From UBA6183 sp964545895 (GTDB lineage Bacteria > Bacteroidota > Bacteroidia > UKL13-3), in contig CAZJHS010000037.1 in the NCBI GenBank assembly GCA_964545895.1, forward strand, positions 1 to 27,854: DNA of 27,854 bases. The letters are read 5' to 3'. Each line of letters opens with the position of its first letter. Position 1 is the first letter of the stretch. A program made the translations under genes and the position numbers. Shown one piece after another: positions 15,443-24,215 of this stretch. Below the pieces are notes generated by a model that was given only the letters and a program-made list of their open reading frames with translations, was not told the DNA's origin and did no database searches.

Positions 15443-16849
15443 ATGAAATTAACATTTTGGGGAGCAGCCAAACAAGTTACTGGAAGTATGCATATGCTTA
15501 CACTTGATAATGGCTATAAAATTTTGGTTGATTGTGGGATGAATTACGAACAAAAGCGAGAAATGAATGAAGAAGCTTTTGATTTCCCGTTTAACCCTGC
15601 AGATATAGATTTAGTTATTCTTACACATGCGCATATCGACCACAGTGGAAATATTCCTACTTTGGTAAACCATGGCTACAAAGGACAAATAATTTGTACC
15701 GAACCAACTTTAGAATTATCTAAACATTTGTTGTTTGATAGTGCCAATATACAACTTAACGAATTTAAGTATTTGTATAACCGTGCTCCTAAACATCGCA
15801 AAGCACGTGTTCCGCGACCTATTTATTTAGAGCGTGAAGTTGCTGTTGCTATGGACCGAGTGGTGACTTTACCTTTTAATCGTAAGTTTAAAGTTAGTAA
15901 TGAAATTAGCATTGAATTGATTGAAGCTGGCCATTTATTGGGTGCAGCTAGTGTGGTGGTTGAGTACACTCACAACGATAAAACTTGGCGTGTAGGTTTT
16001 AGTGGTGATTTAGGACGCGATCATGCAGAATTGATACGCACACCTACCCCCATGCAAAACTTAGATTATTTGGTATGCGAAACTACCTATGGAGGCCGCA
16101 AACATACCTCGGCCGAGTTGGCAGAAGTAGAGATGCTAAAGCATATTGACGAAACCTTAGTAAAAACTAAAGGCCGTTTAATTATTCCGGCATTTAGTGT
16201 GGGCCGTACACAAAGCATTGTGCATGTGCTTTGCAGGTTGGCTAAAAAAGGCTTATTGCCACCTGTCAAAGTTTTTGTTGATAGTCCACTGGCAATTAAA
16301 TCTACCCATGTGTACTCAAAACACCCCGAGTTGTTAAACGAAGATGCTGCTGCATTTTTAAAGCAACATGGAGATTTGTTTGATTTTGAAGGCATAAAAT
16401 GGATTGATAACTTAAGTCGCCACGACCAACTTACGCATTATACCGATTCGTGTATTATTATATCTGCAGCAGGTATGGTTGAAGGTGGACGTATACAGGA
16501 GCACGTTAAAAACAACATTCAAAATCCATTTAGTAAAATATTAATTGCTGGTTTTTGTGCCGAAGGAACATTAGGACACCGCTTACTATCGGGCCAAAAA
16601 GTAATTGGCATTAAAGGCAAAGATTACCGCATACACAGCCAAATTGCCAAAACAGATGTGTTTAGTTCGCACCCTGATAAGGATGAAATTTTCAGGTACG
16701 TTAAAGCTTGTCATACCCCAAATTTAAAACGCATTTTTTTGGTACATGGCGATGAACCTAACTTAATTGCTATGCAAGAAATATTGGCCGGACACCAAAT
16801 TAACGATGTAGAAATACCCGAAATGGGCGATGAGTTTTTATTAAACTAA
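15443..16849 (+). CDS. MBL-fold beta-CASP ribonuclease-like protein
   Basis: A 468-residue cytoplasmic metallo-hydrolase of the beta-CASP group (CPSF73/Ysh1-like), predicted to act on RNA. Motif 1 is WGAAKQVTGSMHML (6-19). The zinc site includes THAHIDH (61-67), His164 in EAGHLLGA and Asp189 in FSGDLG. The beta-CASP insert spans about 245-370, with IIPAFSVGRTQ and VDSPLA. Late motifs are ISAAGMVEGGR, His410 in FSSHPDKDE, and LVHGDE (His435). An AGGAAGAG stretch ends 6 bases before the ATG and may be a ribosome-binding site. The exact substrate is unknown. The EamA gene follows after 3 bases, so the two are probably co-transcribed, although no functional link is obvious. Confidence 0.92.
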   Translation: MKLTFWGAAKQVTGSMHMLTLDNGYKILVDCGMNYEQKREMNEEAFDFPFNPADIDLVILTHAHIDHSGNIPTLVNHGYKGQIICTEPTLELSKHLLFDSANIQLNEFKYLYNRAPKHRKARVPRPIYLEREVAVAMDRVVTLPFNRKFKVSNEISIELIEAGHLLGAASVVVEYTHNDKTWRVGFSGDLGRDHAELIRTPTPMQNLDYLVCETTYGGRKHTSAELAEVEMLKHIDETLVKTKGRLIIPAFSVGRTQSIVHVLCRLAKKGLLPPVKVFVDSPLAIKSTHVYSKHPELLNEDAAAFLKQHGDLFDFEGIKWIDNLSRHDQLTHYTDSCIIISAAGMVEGGRIQEHVKNNIQNPFSKILIAGFCAEGTLGHRLLSGQKVIGIKGKDYRIHSQIAKTDVFSSHPDKDEIFRYVKACHTPNLKRIFLVHGDEPNLIAMQEILAGHQINDVEIPEMGDEFLLN

Positions 16850-16852
16850 AAC

Positions 16853-17806
16853 ATGAATACTGGAATACTTGCGGCCTTTGCCACCTTACTATGTTGGACC
16901 ATTGGAACATTTGCGTTTACATTGGCTAGCCAACGTGCAAACCCAGCCGCAGTAAACCGAGTTAGATTGGTATTTGCAGCTTTATTGCTGCTATTAGTAG
17001 TAACTATATTTTACCACATATCACTTGTTGCTATTTTTACCATACCCACTTTAGCGCAATGGTTTTGGCTTGGCTTAAGTGGTGTAATTGGCTTAACGCT
17101 TGGCGATTATTTTGCCTTTACAGCATACAGCATTTTAGGAAGTAGCAAAACCAGTTTGTTTAGCACATTTGCTCCTGTGGCAGCATTGGTACTTGGCATA
17201 ATGATGTTAAATGAAACCATTAACCTATATGGAATTATTGGCATGAGTATTAGTACCAGCGGTATAATTTGGTTTGTGTTAGCCACGCAAAAAGAAGCAG
17301 CACAACAACACAACAAACAACTTATTTTAAAGGGAATTGCTTTTGCAATTTTAGGCGCAGTGGGGCAAGGCTTAGGATTGGTTTGTGCTAAAAAAGGCCT
17401 GATGCTTCCTACCAATACAGGAGGGCCAATAAGTGCAGTACATGCCACCTGGATTCGCATGTCGGTTGGGGCAATTATTGCTTACGTAAGTGTACTATTT
17501 AGTACCAATATTATTGCCGAGTTTAAATCAATAACAAGCAATGCGTATAAACTTAAACCACTTTTATTGGGCACTTTATTTGGGCCTGTAATTGGCGTAT
17601 CGTTAAGTTTATTAGCAGCTACACATTTACCTGTTGGGCTTGCTCAAACCATATTTAGTTTATTGCCTATTACCGTAATGTTAGCGGCCGTATTAGCCAA
17701 ACGCGAACAAGTAAATTACACCGCACTAGTTGCTGCGGCTATTTGTATTTTAGGTGTATTGGTATTGGTTTGGCGCAACGAGTTGCAACAACTTATTAGC
17801 CTTTAG
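16853..17806 (+). CDS. EamA/DMT-superfamily transporter
   Basis: An inner-membrane protein of 317 residues with about ten hydrophobic segments, arranged as two EamA repeats. The first starts at GILAAFATLLCWTIGTFAF. The second starts at ILKGIAFAILGAVGQGLGL (about residue 160), separated from the first by a polar linker (ATQKEAAQQHNKQ). Members of this superfamily export or exchange small metabolites; the substrate cannot be named here. It starts 3 bases after the beta-CASP gene. Its last 11 bases overlap the 3' end of the convergent histidine-kinase gene, so no room exists for a terminator between the two. Confidence 0.88.
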   Translation: MNTGILAAFATLLCWTIGTFAFTLASQRANPAAVNRVRLVFAALLLLLVVTIFYHISLVAIFTIPTLAQWFWLGLSGVIGLTLGDYFAFTAYSILGSSKTSLFSTFAPVAALVLGIMMLNETINLYGIIGMSISTSGIIWFVLATQKEAAQQHNKQLILKGIAFAILGAVGQGLGLVCAKKGLMLPTNTGGPISAVHATWIRMSVGAIIAYVSVLFSTNIIAEFKSITSNAYKLKPLLLGTLFGPVIGVSLSLLAATHLPVGLAQTIFSLLPITVMLAAVLAKREQVNYTALVAAAICILGVLVLVWRNELQQLISL

Positions 17807-19853
17807 GCAATCTTACATAAAAAGTTGATCCCACATTAGGCTCGCTTTTCAGCCAAATTTTACCGCCATGTGCTTCAATAATTTGCTTTGATATGGCCAA
17901 CCCTAAGCCATTAGATAACTCGCCTTCGGTGCCTAATCGGCCAGCTTTAGTAAACATATCAAACACCTTAGCTTGCAACTCTTCGGGTATACCCAAACCA
18001 TTATCTTTAATACTAATAGTTACTTGAGTGGCTTCTTCAATAATCTCAATTTTTATTTGGCCGCTAATAGGCGTAAACTTAATGGCATTTGAAATTATGT
18101 TATTAAACACACGCCAAATATTTCCTTCGTTCACACTTACCTTCACCTCACGAGGGGTATAAGTTACTTGCTGTTTTTTACGCTGAGCTTGTATGCTATT
18201 AATTTGAATACATGAACTTAACAGCTCACCCAAATCAATCAATTGCTTATCTGTTGCATGCTTATCAACACTAGTATTTAATACACTTGTAATAAATGCA
18301 AGTGCCTTTTGTCCCGATTTTTCTGCTAAGTCTAAGTAGGTACGCATATCTTCTTTACTCAACTCATCGGTATTTAGTAAATTAACTAAGCCCAAAATTG
18401 AAGCCACGGGCGAACGCAAATCGTGCGCAATAATTTTGGTCATGCGCTTATTTTCTTCTTGTTCTTTCTCTAATGAGTTTAAACTATTTTGAAGTTTTTG
18501 GTTGGTAACATTTACTAACCTAATATACTCTTTTTGCCTTTGGCGTTGTTTAATAAACAACACTACCACACCCAAAGTAAGCGCCAAAAATATGATAGCC
18601 ATAGCCAAATACACCGACTTAAGTTGATTAGATCGCTTAAGCAATTCATAATCGTTTTGACGTTGGGCTTGCTCTAAATCACGTAAGTAATTATCGCGGT
18701 TATATATGGCACGTTCGGCATTTTTTAACGAATCAGAAATAGTAGTTTTAACAATTAAGTATTGCATAGCCAATTTATGGTTATTACCCTGCGCGTAAAA
18801 CTTATATTTTAAATCGGCTAAACGCATGCTGGCTTGTGGCGATGGGTATTTTATCAAATCGGTATCAATGGTTTGAATAAGGGAGTCGCACGATTTTTTT
18901 TGTTGAACTAAATAATAATAGTTACCTAACTTTATTTTGGTAAGTATAGCGTCTCTAATTTCTCTTTCGGGATGATAATTTAATGCAATGCTTTTGTCTA
19001 AATATTGTTTAGCCGTTTTATACTTTTTTAATTGTAAAAACAGCCCTCCAATATTACCCATGGCTACACCGCGTGCACGCTGGTAATAGGCTAAACGTTC
19101 TTCGTAAAGTGGGCTATACTTGTTAATAAACCACAATGCTTTGCTGTAATAAAATAAAGCGCTATCGGGTTGATTTAGTTTTTCAAAGCAAACTCCCATG
19201 TTGTTTAATGCTAGGTATCGCATTGCAAAAAAACGTTCATAATCAGCAGGCTTTGCATGATGTAAACCTAATTCATAACATTCCCTGTAATACTTTAATG
19301 CAGCAAGTGGATTTCCATTTTTAAACAAAACGGAAGCAAGCATATTGGTAAATATTTGGTTATTTTTATAATCCTTCGATTCGTCTAATCGAGTTTTTGC
19401 ACGGTATAAAAACAAAAATGCTTTGTCGTAATCTTTGGCTATAGATGCTTGGCGGCCTTTAAGCATGTACCAGTACATTTCGTATTCGCCTGGCAAATTA
19501 TTTAACCTATCATAAGTCAACAAAAAGCTATCTGCATAAACCTGATACATGGCATAATCCTTCACCATATCATAATACATATCTGTAAGTTTATGATACT
19601 TACAAAGCATGTCAAATTGCGAAGCAGTTTCTACGCTAATTACAGAATCAAGGTGCTGTCGTGCTAAATTGTAGTGGCCCGAATCGGCTAGCATACTGGC
19701 TTCTAAAATCGCTTGCTCGGAGTGCCTACTAACCCTTAAACCATTATTAATCAACACTCTATCTGTGTTTATTAAATAACCAATAAAGGCTAATAAAACA
19801 GCAAATAGGATGGCAAAAACTAAAACGGTTTTAGTAAATATTCGTTTAAACAT
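17796..19853 (-). CDS. TPR-containing sensor histidine kinase
   Basis: A 685-residue membrane histidine kinase. It has an N-terminal membrane segment (about 8-28), then a long sensor region (about 40-390) of helical TPR-type repeats (for example ALKYYRECYELGLHH and AKQYLDKSIALNYHP). A second membrane segment (about 413-434) leads to a short coiled coil (about 440-470). The HisKA domain has the phospho-acceptor His477 in IIAHDLRSPV. The ATPase domain has the N box with Asn589, DNGLGIP (617-623) and NGLGLAISK (about 648-656). With two membrane segments the TPR region is probably periplasmic. No response regulator is adjacent, so the partner is unknown. It is separated from the upstream PhoD gene by 164 bases, so it probably has its own promoter, and it overlaps the EamA gene tail-to-tail by 11 bases. 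Confidence 0.92.
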   Translation of the reverse strand: MFKRIFTKTVLVFAILFAVLLAFIGYLINTDRVLINNGLRVSRHSEQAILEASMLADSGHYNLARQHLDSVISVETASQFDMLCKYHKLTDMYYDMVKDYAMYQVYADSFLLTYDRLNNLPGEYEMYWYMLKGRQASIAKDYDKAFLFLYRAKTRLDESKDYKNNQIFTNMLASVLFKNGNPLAALKYYRECYELGLHHAKPADYERFFAMRYLALNNMGVCFEKLNQPDSALFYYSKALWFINKYSPLYEERLAYYQRARGVAMGNIGGLFLQLKKYKTAKQYLDKSIALNYHPEREIRDAILTKIKLGNYYYLVQQKKSCDSLIQTIDTDLIKYPSPQASMRLADLKYKFYAQGNNHKLAMQYLIVKTTISDSLKNAERAIYNRDNYLRDLEQAQRQNDYELLKRSNQLKSVYLAMAIIFLALTLGVVVLFIKQRQRQKEYIRLVNVTNQKLQNSLNSLEKEQEENKRMTKIIAHDLRSPVASILGLVNLLNTDELSKEDMRTYLDLAEKSGQKALAFITSVLNTSVDKHATDKQLIDLGELLSSCIQINSIQAQRKKQQVTYTPREVKVSVNEGNIWRVFNNIISNAIKFTPISGQIKIEIIEEATQVTISIKDNGLGIPEELQAKVFDMFTKAGRLGTEGELSNGLGLAISKQIIEAHGGKIWLKSEPNVGSTFYVRLPKG

Positions 19854-20017
19854 AATTAAATGATAAAATGTTTAAACAAGCAACTTTAAAGCGTATGCTT
19901 TTAAGGCCTTTAAAATAATGTATAATAATTTGGGGCATATGCAATTAGTGGGGTAATAAACTGCACCGCAATAGTAGTCAATTTATTTGTACCTTCCATT
20001 AACACCAGTCTAATATT

Positions 20018-21055
20018 TTAATTCAAGTTAAATAGCAACTCTTTAATACTCACACATTTTTTATTGTATTTATCCCAAATCTCCATTAACAAATATGGTT
20101 TTTCATCAGCCCAATTAATGGTTATTAATCCAAAATGATTTTGCATTACCGGACCTGATACCCTATTTTTATTAGGTGTAGCAAACTCCCACGTTGATGA
20201 TAAACCACTTGCTGTTACATCATAAATAGGATACAAACCCGGATAGTTTATTTTAGATACTTCGGCATAATGCACATCGCCACTAATAAATACAACACCT
20301 TTGGCTTGGGTAGTTTTTATAAGCTCTAACATGCGTTTGCGCTCGTGCGGAAAATTAGCCCAACTTTCGTACCCATTCCAAGTTATACCAAACTGCGATC
20401 CACTTCCTATTATTCTTACATCTGCTGGTTTGCGTAATTCTTGCTCTAACCACAACCATTGTTTGTTACCTAAAAAAGTAGAATCGGCTGTTTTGTATGC
20501 CGAATAGTATTTGCGATACATGTAACATGGGTTAAATCTTTTTTCGCCTTTGTACTTTAATAAATTATCTCTAAACCACCTTACATCAAGCAATATTACC
20601 TGAACCATTTTACCATTTACGGGGTAATAGTATGATTGATAAATACCTTCCCTATTTCTTCTTTCAGAATTTTGTGGCTCATCAAAAAAACTTAAAAAGG
20701 CTTGTTTCGATTGCTGTTTTGCCGAAAAATATTTCCCCGCATCATTACGTCCATAATCATGATCGTCCCATGTAGCAATAAGCGGCATATGTGCTTTTAA
20801 GTTTTTAAACGAAGGCTTGTTGGCCATGCGGTTGTAAGTAGAAACCATCGAGTCATATATATCGGTATCGTTGTATACGTTATCGCCCAAAAACACAAAC
20901 AAGTTGGGGTTATGCGCTACTACAGTATCAAACACTGGCAAACTGCTTGATTGATTGGCACACGAACCAAAAGCAATTTTAAAAGTTTGTGCCGAACTAT
21001 TGATTACTGCTAAAACTAACACCAGTGTAATAACCCAATTGGTAACTATTTTCAT
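20018..21055 (-). CDS. PhoD-like alkaline phosphatase/phosphodiesterase family protein
   Basis: An exported metallophosphoesterase-fold protein of 345 residues. It has a signal peptide of about 22 residues (ending NSSAQ). The mature protein begins FKIAFGSCANQ, typical of PhoD-like proteins. Metal-ligand motifs are FLGDNVYND (about 55-63), ATWDDHDYGRND (94-105) and ISGDVHYAE (257-265). YYYPVNGKMVQVILLDVRWF (about 142-161) is also a family segment. Substrates of these proteins are phosphate esters or phosphodiesters; the specific one is not determined. It starts 2 bases after the stop of the CPBP gene, so the two are translated from one mRNA. The 164 bases after its stop hold no gene. Confidence 0.88.
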   Translation of the reverse strand: MKIVTNWVITLVLVLAVINSSAQTFKIAFGSCANQSSSLPVFDTVVAHNPNLFVFLGDNVYNDTDIYDSMVSTYNRMANKPSFKNLKAHMPLIATWDDHDYGRNDAGKYFSAKQQSKQAFLSFFDEPQNSERRNREGIYQSYYYPVNGKMVQVILLDVRWFRDNLLKYKGEKRFNPCYMYRKYYSAYKTADSTFLGNKQWLWLEQELRKPADVRIIGSGSQFGITWNGYESWANFPHERKRMLELIKTTQAKGVVFISGDVHYAEVSKINYPGLYPIYDVTASGLSSTWEFATPNKNRVSGPVMQNHFGLITINWADEKPYLLMEIWDKYNKKCVSIKELLFNLN

Positions 21056-21057
21056 AA

Positions 21058-21711
21058 CTAAAGTGCGGTTGGTAAATTTAGGTATACGGCAATAAAAAAA
21101 ACGCTATCGGCTACAGCATGCATAACCATATTTTGCACCAAATTAAACTTGCTGTTTATATAAATCAATCCAAATACTAACGACATGATAAATGCGGTTA
21201 AAGCCACTGCAAATCCTTGGTTTAAAAACAACAAACCAACCATAAGCGTGCTTATAATTAAAGCTAATATTTGACTTTGGGTAATTTGTTTTAGGCGTTC
21301 AAAAACAAATCCCCTAAACACCATCTCGTGGCAAATACCTGATGTTAACCAAACAGAAAACAGCACCAACATAGTAAGTTTAAAATTACCTGTTAAGGTT
21401 TGGGTTGATGTAATTACTGGAGTTGTTTTAAGCCAATTATACAAAGCCGGAGTAATAATCCAATCGGCAGCAAAACCAAGCATTAAACCAAGCAATGTAC
21501 CGTAGGCTATTGATTTTACATGCACATGATTTTTAAATAAAGCTACCCAATTAAAACACGAGGGTGATTTTATAACAAATATCAAACATACAATGGCATT
21601 AAGCAACAATACAGGTAAAAACAACTTGCTTAAAGGAGCAAACACTACAGGTATTGCTTGTATGCTTAAAACCGCAGTTACTTGTAAGGTATTTTTAAGT
21701 GATGGATTCAT
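21058..21711 (-). CDS. CPBP-family membrane protein with altered protease motifs
   Basis: A 217-residue inner-membrane protein with about six hydrophobic segments, belonging to the CPBP (CAAX protease/bacteriocin-processing, Abi) family. Motif 1, normally EExxxR, reads H128-E129-M-V-F-R133 followed by GF, so the first glutamate is His. Motif 2, normally FxxxH, aligns to V158-G-L-L-F162, so the His seems lost. Motif 3 is kept as H198xxxD202. With two altered motifs it may be inactive as a protease or have changed chemistry. It lies 35 bases after osmC and 2 bases before the PhoD-like gene on the same strand, so these are probably one operon. Confidence 0.8.
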   Translation of the reverse strand: MNPSLKNTLQVTAVLSIQAIPVVFAPLSKLFLPVLLLNAIVCLIFVIKSPSCFNWVALFKNHVHVKSIAYGTLLGLMLGFAADWIITPALYNWLKTTPVITSTQTLTGNFKLTMLVLFSVWLTSGICHEMVFRGFVFERLKQITQSQILALIISTLMVGLLFLNQGFAVALTAFIMSLVFGLIYINSKFNLVQNMVMHAVADSVFFIAVYLNLPTAL

Positions 21712-21746
21712 GAGTAGGCAATATTATACTTAATAAAACACACTTC

Positions 21747-22151
21747 CTACCCAGCTATTAAAACTGTATTTATAAGCATGGTATTGGTAAGTATTTTGTG
21801 CACAGGGCATGCGTTTGCTACTGCCAACAAACGTTCGCGTTGCTGCTCATCTAAATTACCTGTTAAGGTTATCTCTCTATTAAAAGTGCTAGTTGGGTTT
21901 GATGCATTGCCTGCTTGTAAATTAATGTTTACGTTTACTTGCTGCAAATCCCACCCTTTACGGTTGGCATACATGCGCATGGTTATGCAGGTGCATGCCG
22001 CTAATGATGATGCCAGCAATTCGGTAGGCGTAAATCCGGCATCAGTTCCACCAAGGTCTTTAGGCTCATCAGCCAATATGGTATGCCCCGCAGGTGTGGT
22101 AATACTAACTTGGTAATTAGTTGTTGCTATATGTGCTTTTACAGTAGCCAT
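21747..22151 (-). CDS. OsmC-family protein
   Basis: A 134-residue cytoplasmic protein of the OsmC/Ohr superfamily, thiol-dependent proteins that act on organic hydroperoxides or related electrophiles. The two family cysteines are present: Cys53 in LAACTCITMRMYANRKGW and Cys115 in ANACPVHKIL. An extra Cys55 sits next to the first one. GGTDAGFTPTELLASSLAAC is the signature segment. It starts 7 bases after the pirin frame ends, so it is probably co-expressed with pirin and, further upstream, the AHSA1 gene. The neighbourhood suggests a stress or redox response. Confidence 0.9.
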   Translation of the reverse strand: MATVKAHIATTNYQVSITTPAGHTILADEPKDLGGTDAGFTPTELLASSLAACTCITMRMYANRKGWDLQQVNVNINLQAGNASNPTSTFNREITLTGNLDEQQRERLLAVANACPVHKILTNTMLINTVLIAG

Positions 22152-22158
22152 GGTATGT

Positions 22159-23039
22159 TTATTTTAGGGTTGATGGATAAGGAACATATTCCAACTCATC
22201 GTTGGGTACTTTGGCAAATTGTTGCGCTTTCCATTGCTGTTTGGCTTGCTCAATTAAAGCCTTATCGCTCGATACAAAGTTCCAATCAATAAAACGTTCT
22301 TCATTAAAAGGTTCGCCACCAAAAATATAAACTGTAGTATTGGCTGCCATGGTAAACGCACAAAGCTTGCTGTTGTTTGCCACCAAAAGTTGCTTAGCAC
22401 CAAATTGGTTTCCTTCACTTTCTACTTGTCCTTCTAAAATATACAAACCCGATTCGCCATATAAATCATCGCCTAGGTGTAGCGTTTGTTGTTGCGTACT
22501 TTTTAGTTCAAGCATATACAATTTACTGTGTACAGGCACTGTTGATTTTTTATGAAAAGCCTCGCCTGCTATTAATTTAATTTGCACATGCTCTACTTGC
22601 CAGGTAGGAATGTCATCGGCTTCGGTATGATGAAACGAAGGTTCCATTTGTTCTAAATGTTTGGGCAAGGCAATCCAAATTTGTAAGCCATGCAAATATT
22701 TATCAGCGTGGCGCAAATACTCGGGCGTTCTTTCCGAGTGCACAATACCACGGCCAGCTGTCATCCAATTTACCTCTCCTGGTTTAATCTCCATTTCGGT
22801 GCCCAACGAGTCGCGGTGCATAATGCTCCTTCAAACAAAAAAGTTAGGGTTGATAATCCAATATGTGGATGAGGTAAAATATCCATTTGTTCGCGCGCAT
22901 TTAAATGCACTGGCCCCATGTGGTCGATGTATATAAACGGACCAACCATGCGTTTTTGTCTAAAAGGCAGCAACCTACCCACCATAAAATTGCCAATATT
23001 GGCCGCACGCTCTTCAATAATTAATTTAATATTCGACAT
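22159..23039 (-). pseudogene. Pirin-family gene broken by a one-base frameshift
   Basis: The pirin family are cupin-fold iron proteins, some with quercetinase activity. The 5' frame (22770-23039) reads MSNIKLIIEERAANIGNFMV to TFLFEGA with the metal motif PHPHIGL. The 3' frame (22159-22821) resumes at MHRDSLGTEMEIK, with the second metal motif GRGIVHSERTP, and continues to the normal C-terminus. Pirins read FEG-(x)-I-MHRDSLG here, and adding one A next to base 22824 would restore A-I-M-H-R-D, giving about 293 residues, the family's usual length. The lesion is not in a homopolymer. It could be a true mutation or an assembly error. AAGGAG lies just before the internal ATG at 22821, so the 220-residue C-terminal part could be translated alone. 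It lies between the AHSA1 gene and osmC, probably in one operon. Confidence 0.88.
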
Positions 23040-23088
23040 AACTTATGGTTTTAACAGTTAATCTATTTAAACATTTATGAGCCAAAAC

Positions 23089-23550
23089 CTACCCCATCAT
23101 TTTGGTAAGTTCAACCGCTAATTTATCAAAATTCTCTTCGTTTTTATCAACCGCAAAAGGCCTTACTTTATCACATTCGGCAGCAGTATTAAAAAGCATT
23201 TTAAATACTAAAAGCGTGGTATTGGGTGTTACTTCTGTAAAAGTTGCTACCACCTGAAATATGGGTTGAGAGTATCTTTTCCATGCAATAAGTGCTGGCT
23301 CTTCTATTTTTATAAACTCACACTCGTTTACATAATTTCCTTTTTCGGGACCATGCATAACAAAACTCCATTTACCACCAACCCTAAAATCAAACGTATT
23401 AAAAGTATTGGTAAACCCCGCTGGGCCCCACCAATTTTTTAAATGATTAGGATTAGCCCAAGCATTAAACAAAACTTGTTGCGGTGCGTTAAAAACACGT
23501 GTACTCACAATTTCGCAATCGGGTGTAGTTATCAGTATTTCGGTAGTCAT
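23089..23550 (-). CDS. SRPBCC/AHSA1-family protein
   Basis: A 153-residue cytoplasmic protein of the AHSA1 (activator of Hsp90 ATPase homologue, START-like) group. Members have a helix-grip fold that binds hydrophobic ligands; the bacterial ligand is generally unknown. Typical motifs are STRVFNAPQQVLFNAWANPN near residue 17, NWWGPAGFTNTFNTFDFRVG, KWSFVMHGPEKGNYVNECEF, and the strand VVATFTEVTPNTTLLVFKM. It starts the run AHSA1-pirin-osmC on the minus strand, 49 bases upstream of pirin. Its upstream region (23551-23743) contains a palindrome at 23683-23699 similar to those near hxlR. Confidence 0.9.
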   Translation of the reverse strand: MTTEILITTPDCEIVSTRVFNAPQQVLFNAWANPNHLKNWWGPAGFTNTFNTFDFRVGGKWSFVMHGPEKGNYVNECEFIKIEEPALIAWKRYSQPIFQVVATFTEVTPNTTLLVFKMLFNTAAECDKVRPFAVDKNEENFDKLAVELTKMMG

Positions 23551-23743
23551 GTGGTGTAAGGAGGTGTGTTGATGAGTGAAGCTAAGATATAAAATTTAAA
23601 GGTGTAAAAACAACTAAGTTTATGTTTAAAATATGGGGATGTAGTAATTAAACAAAAGTGAAAAAGCACTGTAACTTACCAAAGTTGCAACATGCAACTG
23701 ATAGTAATATATTAGCATTAACCCAATAGTTATATGCAAATCA
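23551..23743. other. Intergenic region between hxlR-type gene and AHSA1 gene
   Basis: AT-rich 193 bases. Apart from the palindrome at 23683-23699, a weak promoter for AHSA1 may exist on the minus strand: TTG followed after about 21 nt by TATCTTAG, one mismatch to TAnnTTTG. No open frame of note. Confidence 0.4.
23683..23699. promoter_or_regulatory. Palindrome AGTTGCA-ACA-TGCAACT, possible HxlR operator
   Basis: Perfect 7-bp arms with a 3-nt centre, upstream of AHSA1 and downstream of the hxlR-type gene. It contains the TTGCA half-site also found in the hxlR/SDR intergenic region. It could alternatively be a weak terminator hairpin of the hxlR-type gene. Confidence 0.45.
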
Positions 23744-24154
23744 TCACCTTGCTTTAAGTACTTTATACAGGTCTTTTACAAATTTATCTTTATCCTTTTT
23801 GGCTTCTTTTATTGTTGCTTTAATATCAGCAGGAATGGTTAAATACTTATCAGACCAAATATAAACCTCCACAATAATTGGCAATAGTTCGATTCCCTTT
23901 TGGGTAAGTTTATACAAATATTTAGCTTTACTTTCGGGGTGAGCCGATTTTTCTATTACTCCGTTTTCCTCTAATGCCTTAAGCCTTGATGCCAATATAT
24001 TGGTTGCTATCCCCTCTTCCGATTTTAAGAAATCATTATAAGTACACTTATTACTAAACATTAAGTCGCGTATAATAAGCAACGACCATTTGTCGCCAAA
24101 TACATCAAGCGAACAACTTAATGGGCAATCCGACCTTTTTTTAATTGTTTCCAT
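23744..24154 (-). CDS. HxlR-family transcriptional regulator
   Basis: A 136-residue winged-helix DNA-binding protein. The signature CPLSCSLDVFGDKWSLLIIRDL (about 10-31) includes Cys10 and Cys14; HxlR proteins often sense electrophiles or oxidants through an N-terminal cysteine, usually one. ILASRLKALEENGVIEKS (about 53-70) is the recognition-helix and wing region, and KYLYKLTQKGIELLPII follows. It is divergent from the SDR-oxidoreductase genes with 112 bases between, which hold three inverted repeats, so autoregulation and control of the divergent genes is the usual expectation. The C-terminus is lysine-rich (KEAKKDKDKF). Confidence 0.92.
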   Translation of the reverse strand: METIKKRSDCPLSCSLDVFGDKWSLLIIRDLMFSNKCTYNDFLKSEEGIATNILASRLKALEENGVIEKSAHPESKAKYLYKLTQKGIELLPIIVEVYIWSDKYLTIPADIKATIKEAKKDKDKFVKDLYKVLKAR

Positions 24155-24160
24155 ATAAAA

Positions 24161-24174
24161 CTAAAATATTTTAG
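24161..24174. promoter_or_regulatory. Perfect 14-bp palindrome CTAAAATATTTTAG
   Basis: Lies 7-20 bases upstream of the hxlR-type start codon. It may be an operator, or may include the -7 region of that gene's promoter (TATTTTAG on the minus strand, one mismatch to TAnnTTTG). Confidence 0.4.
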
Positions 24175-24177
24175 CAC

Positions 24178-24204
24178 AAACAACTTGCATTTTGAAAGTT
24201 GTTT
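24178..24204. promoter_or_regulatory. Inverted repeat AAACAACTT-N9-AAGTTGTTT, likely HxlR operator
   Basis: Perfect 9-bp arms. It covers the region from the predicted -33 element to just before the -7 element of the SDR promoter, a position suited to repression. Confidence 0.55.
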
Positions 24205-24213
24205 ATATATTTG
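24185..24213 (+). promoter_or_regulatory. Promoter of the SDR-oxidoreductase pair
   Basis: TATATTTG (24206-24213) matches TAnnTTTG exactly, and TTG (24185-24187) lies 18 nt upstream. The predicted start of transcription falls near 24218, about 50 nt before the ATG at 24267. Confidence 0.6.
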
Positions 24214-24215
24214 CA

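Noticed and set aside
22770..22821. Programmed frameshift in pirin
   Set aside because: No slippery X-XXY-YYZ heptamer or clear downstream structure is seen at the junction; a simple deletion explains it better.
23555..23575. AGGAGG as a ribosome-binding site
   Set aside because: It is on the plus strand, while the neighbouring AHSA1 and hxlR-type genes are on the minus strand, and no plus-strand gene follows.
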